From NCBI GenBank assembly GCA_025345505.1, contig JANVCC010000022.1, forward strand, positions 28,190,375 through 28,254,374: a stretch of DNA of 64,000 bases. The letters are read 5' to 3'. The stretch comes from Todiramphus chloris collaris (lineage: Eukaryota > Chordata > Aves > Coraciiformes > Alcedinidae). The notes under the pieces are model-generated. The model was not told where the DNA came from, made no database searches, and saw only the letters and a program-made list of their open reading frames with translations. Position numbers and translations under genes: made by a program. Positions 61,946 to 64,000 of this stretch are shown one piece after another. Positions within the stretch are counted from its first letter, which is position 1, and each line of letters starts with the position of its first letter.

Positions 61946-62745
61946 TGTCATGGTTTAGGGTCAGGGTGGCCCCTTAGACTTATAACAGACGCTCTCTGTT
62001 AACCCCCCTCCCACCCCAAAGGGGAAGAGAAAGGGAATAAGCAAGAGAGACTTAGCAATTAGAAAAGGAAAGCTAGAACAGCTTTAATGAAAATGAAAAC
62101 AGTAATAATAAAAATGGAATATATACAAATATATACAAAACCAGTATCAAACCCAATCCTGCCCTGATGGTAATTACATCATCGTTACCACTGATGCTGT
62201 GGAACAGGCATTGGGAGAGTCCCAGACTGGACCCTACAGCAGATGGCAGCTGTGTTCAGGGGCTGGATTCTGGTACCGGATTCAGGAACACACAGATCAG
62301 GATCAAAGGCAGAACAGAGTCCTCCTTTGATGCTCCAAAGAAGGAACTGAAAGAAGACCTAAGCCAAGCCAGCAAAGCTGGCCAAAAGGGCAAAGAGAGG
62401 GGCAAGACCCTTGTGATCCCTCAGCTTCATACCGAATATGATGTCTATGGGCTGGAATCCCTCGTTGGTCAGTTTGGGGTCACTTGTTCTGTCCGCTACT
62501 CCCTGAAGGTGTGGTCTTTCACTTTCTGCACCCACCAATGCGGTACACAAGATCCAGCAGTGGCCTTGGTCTGCTCACCAATCCTTGGTACTAACTCTAA
62601 ACATGGGGTGCTATTACTGCTAGAAGACTACACTGCCTGGGAAAATACAACTGCTAACTTCAGAAAGTGCAGTTAGTTAGAAGAACTGAGCTGAAAAGTA
62701 AAGTCACTGAACAGAATTAGTTCTATTCTCACTCAAACCACGACA
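61946..62745 (-). mobile_element. Solo endogenous-retrovirus LTR, complete, with 5-bp target duplication
   Basis: The 800-bp element has inverted-repeat ends TGTCATGGTTT and AAACCACGACA. It is flanked by the direct repeat CCATA (61941-61945 and 62746-62750). No internal retroviral sequence is present, so it is a solo LTR left by LTR-LTR recombination. A 5-bp duplication fits class III (ERV-L-like) elements. Orientation is inferred as minus from an ATTAAA (62088-62083) sitting toward the expected 3' part, followed by a pyrimidine-rich end; this is tentative. The 169-codon plus-strand frame inside it has no known product. Confidence 0.9.
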
Positions 62746-62750
62746 CCATA
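62746..62750. repeat. Target site duplication, right (CCATA)
   Basis: Directly abuts the CCACGACA end of the solo LTR and is identical to 61941-61945. Confidence 0.85.
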
Positions 62751-64000
62751 GATGTGGGATAATACTAAACACTGTCTATTCAGTTCAGCTCATGGGTAAG
62801 CATACACTGTGGTGTATTTATGTAACCTGGAGGGACAGAGCACTGCCACAAATTGGGATCTACCAGCCCTATGACTGATGACAAATTGTCTTCATTCTTT
62901 GTGTTACAGTTTATCTGTTAGTGAAACAGATGAATGTTAACATCCTTTGGAAAATGACATGAAACCTCTGGGCAAGCAACAATTTAAAACCATACTATTA
63001 GTCAGTATTGTTATTCCATTCCTAGATACCTCTTTTTGGGGAAGGAACTGGATGGTTTTTCTTTGACAAAGTGATGCTACATTAATTAACTTTTTTTCCC
63101 TGAAGGTGACTGAATGTAAAAATGAAGGAAAGAGCTGAGGGCACTAGATGCAGTTAAAGCTCCTTGAAATTACCTGCTTTCTGACAATGAGGTTTATTCT
63201 GTTAAATTTTAACCTATATCATTTCAACACATTCCTTGGAATTTTGAAAGTCACTTTAAGATGCTTCATTAAGAAATCATGATACTATGGGATCTTATGC
63301 TCAGATCTCTCCTCCTGTCTTTAAACACACACTGGATGCCATTAGTCTTCTTATGGTCAGACATTCCATAGGCCCTATGGTTTACTCACTTTTATAGGTA
63401 GAAGAATCTTGCTAGGCTTTCATCTCACACTACGTTTTATGTAAGACTAGCATAGCATCCAGGCTGGCAGAAAGAGCTTTTATTCTTTACCCAGTGAATG
63501 AAATAAAAAGTATCATCCTATGAATTTTATTCCAAAAATTCAACCTGGCTCTGCAAATTATTCATCACTAACTCTGTGTGAATGATTCACAGACAAAAAA
63601 GACTGAGATCCTCTGCCATGACACACTGGGGAATTCATATCAACCTGTACTCACCAAAATCCTAGGTCATAGTTTCCATTCTTTCCCTAATACCTTTCAA
63701 TGATTCCTGTTTCAGTTTTGGCAGTACAGATAACTGTTCAAGCATACAGATAACTTGTTTCATGATGACTTAACAAATAGCCATAATGTTCAGCTATAAG
63801 AACATGGAAAAAGATGGTATGAACAGAAAAAAAAAGAAACAATCAACTTGAGCACTACATGATGTCTATTGAGCAGGAGAGTAAGCAACAATCTTTTAAA
63901 TAAAACTAGAGAAAAATATTTATATACCTCTCTTCTCAAACCTTCTTTTAACTCATAATAAAGACAGAATAGAACTTTGTGTATTAATGGGTTTTTGAGG

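Larger units (their letters stand above)
55527..64000 (-). other. Probable intron upstream of the first exon seen
   Basis: The next 5' exon of the CNTNAP5-type gene should end in phase 0 and carry the EGF-like module and the start of the last laminin-G domain. Candidate donors near 60.65, 61.1 and 63.65 kb on the minus strand lack a matching reading frame. The stretch holds the solo LTR, a tandem repeat with a gap, and the unexplained frame at 60 kb. It is most simply read as one long intron. Confidence 0.6.

Noticed and set aside
62167-62676. 169-codon plus-strand frame
   Set aside because: It lies wholly inside the solo LTR and has a diverged counterpart (171 codons, 22194-22709) in the other LTR copy; an LTR shadow, not a gene.

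Overview
The window is vertebrate nuclear DNA and almost certainly from a bird. It is AT-rich and gene-poor. It carries several chicken-repeat-1 (CR1) LINE fragments ending in the CR1-type ATTCTATG-like 3' terminus, plus two copies of an avian-style endogenous-retrovirus LTR with TGTCATGG/CCATGACA-type ends. Its only convincing gene is split into small exons with standard GT/AG splice sites. The species cannot be named from this sequence.

The gene is the 3' part of a contactin-associated protein (CASPR/neurexin IV family), read on the minus strand. Five coding exons at 55526-55407, 54133-54049, 45219-45001, 40718-40647 and 39660-39464 join in frame (phases 0-0, 0-1, 1-1, 1-1, 1-stop). Together they give 230 C-terminal residues: most of the last laminin-G domain, a juxtamembrane segment, one transmembrane helix and a cytoplasmic tail ending in the PDZ ligand EYFI. 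The tail best fits CNTNAP5; CNTNAP4 is the main alternative. The earlier exons (about four fifths of the protein) were not found up to 64000 and probably lie beyond it.

Layout. 1-31 kb: intergenic DNA downstream of the gene, with CR1 copies at 0.97-1.95, 15.1-15.5 and 20.4-23.5 kb. The last of these is a scrambled CR1 mosaic interrupted by a truncated LTR. 31.0-39.46 kb: probably a very long 3' UTR, since a good poly(A) site with a Pumilio motif sits at about 31.04 kb and no CR1 or LTR copy was seen in between. 39.46-55.5 kb: the five exons and four introns, with a few old CR1 scraps. 55.5-64 kb: intron or upstream DNA holding an intact-ended solo LTR (61946-62745, 5-bp target duplication), a small tandem repeat with an assembly gap, and an unexplained open frame near 60 kb.

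No rRNA or tRNA gene, CRISPR array, CpG island or bacterial or phage gene was seen. No new multi-gene system is evident. The points most worth checking are the order-scrambled CR1/LTR mosaic, the putative 8.4-kb 3' UTR, the open frame at 59946-60371, and the oppositely oriented LTR pair.
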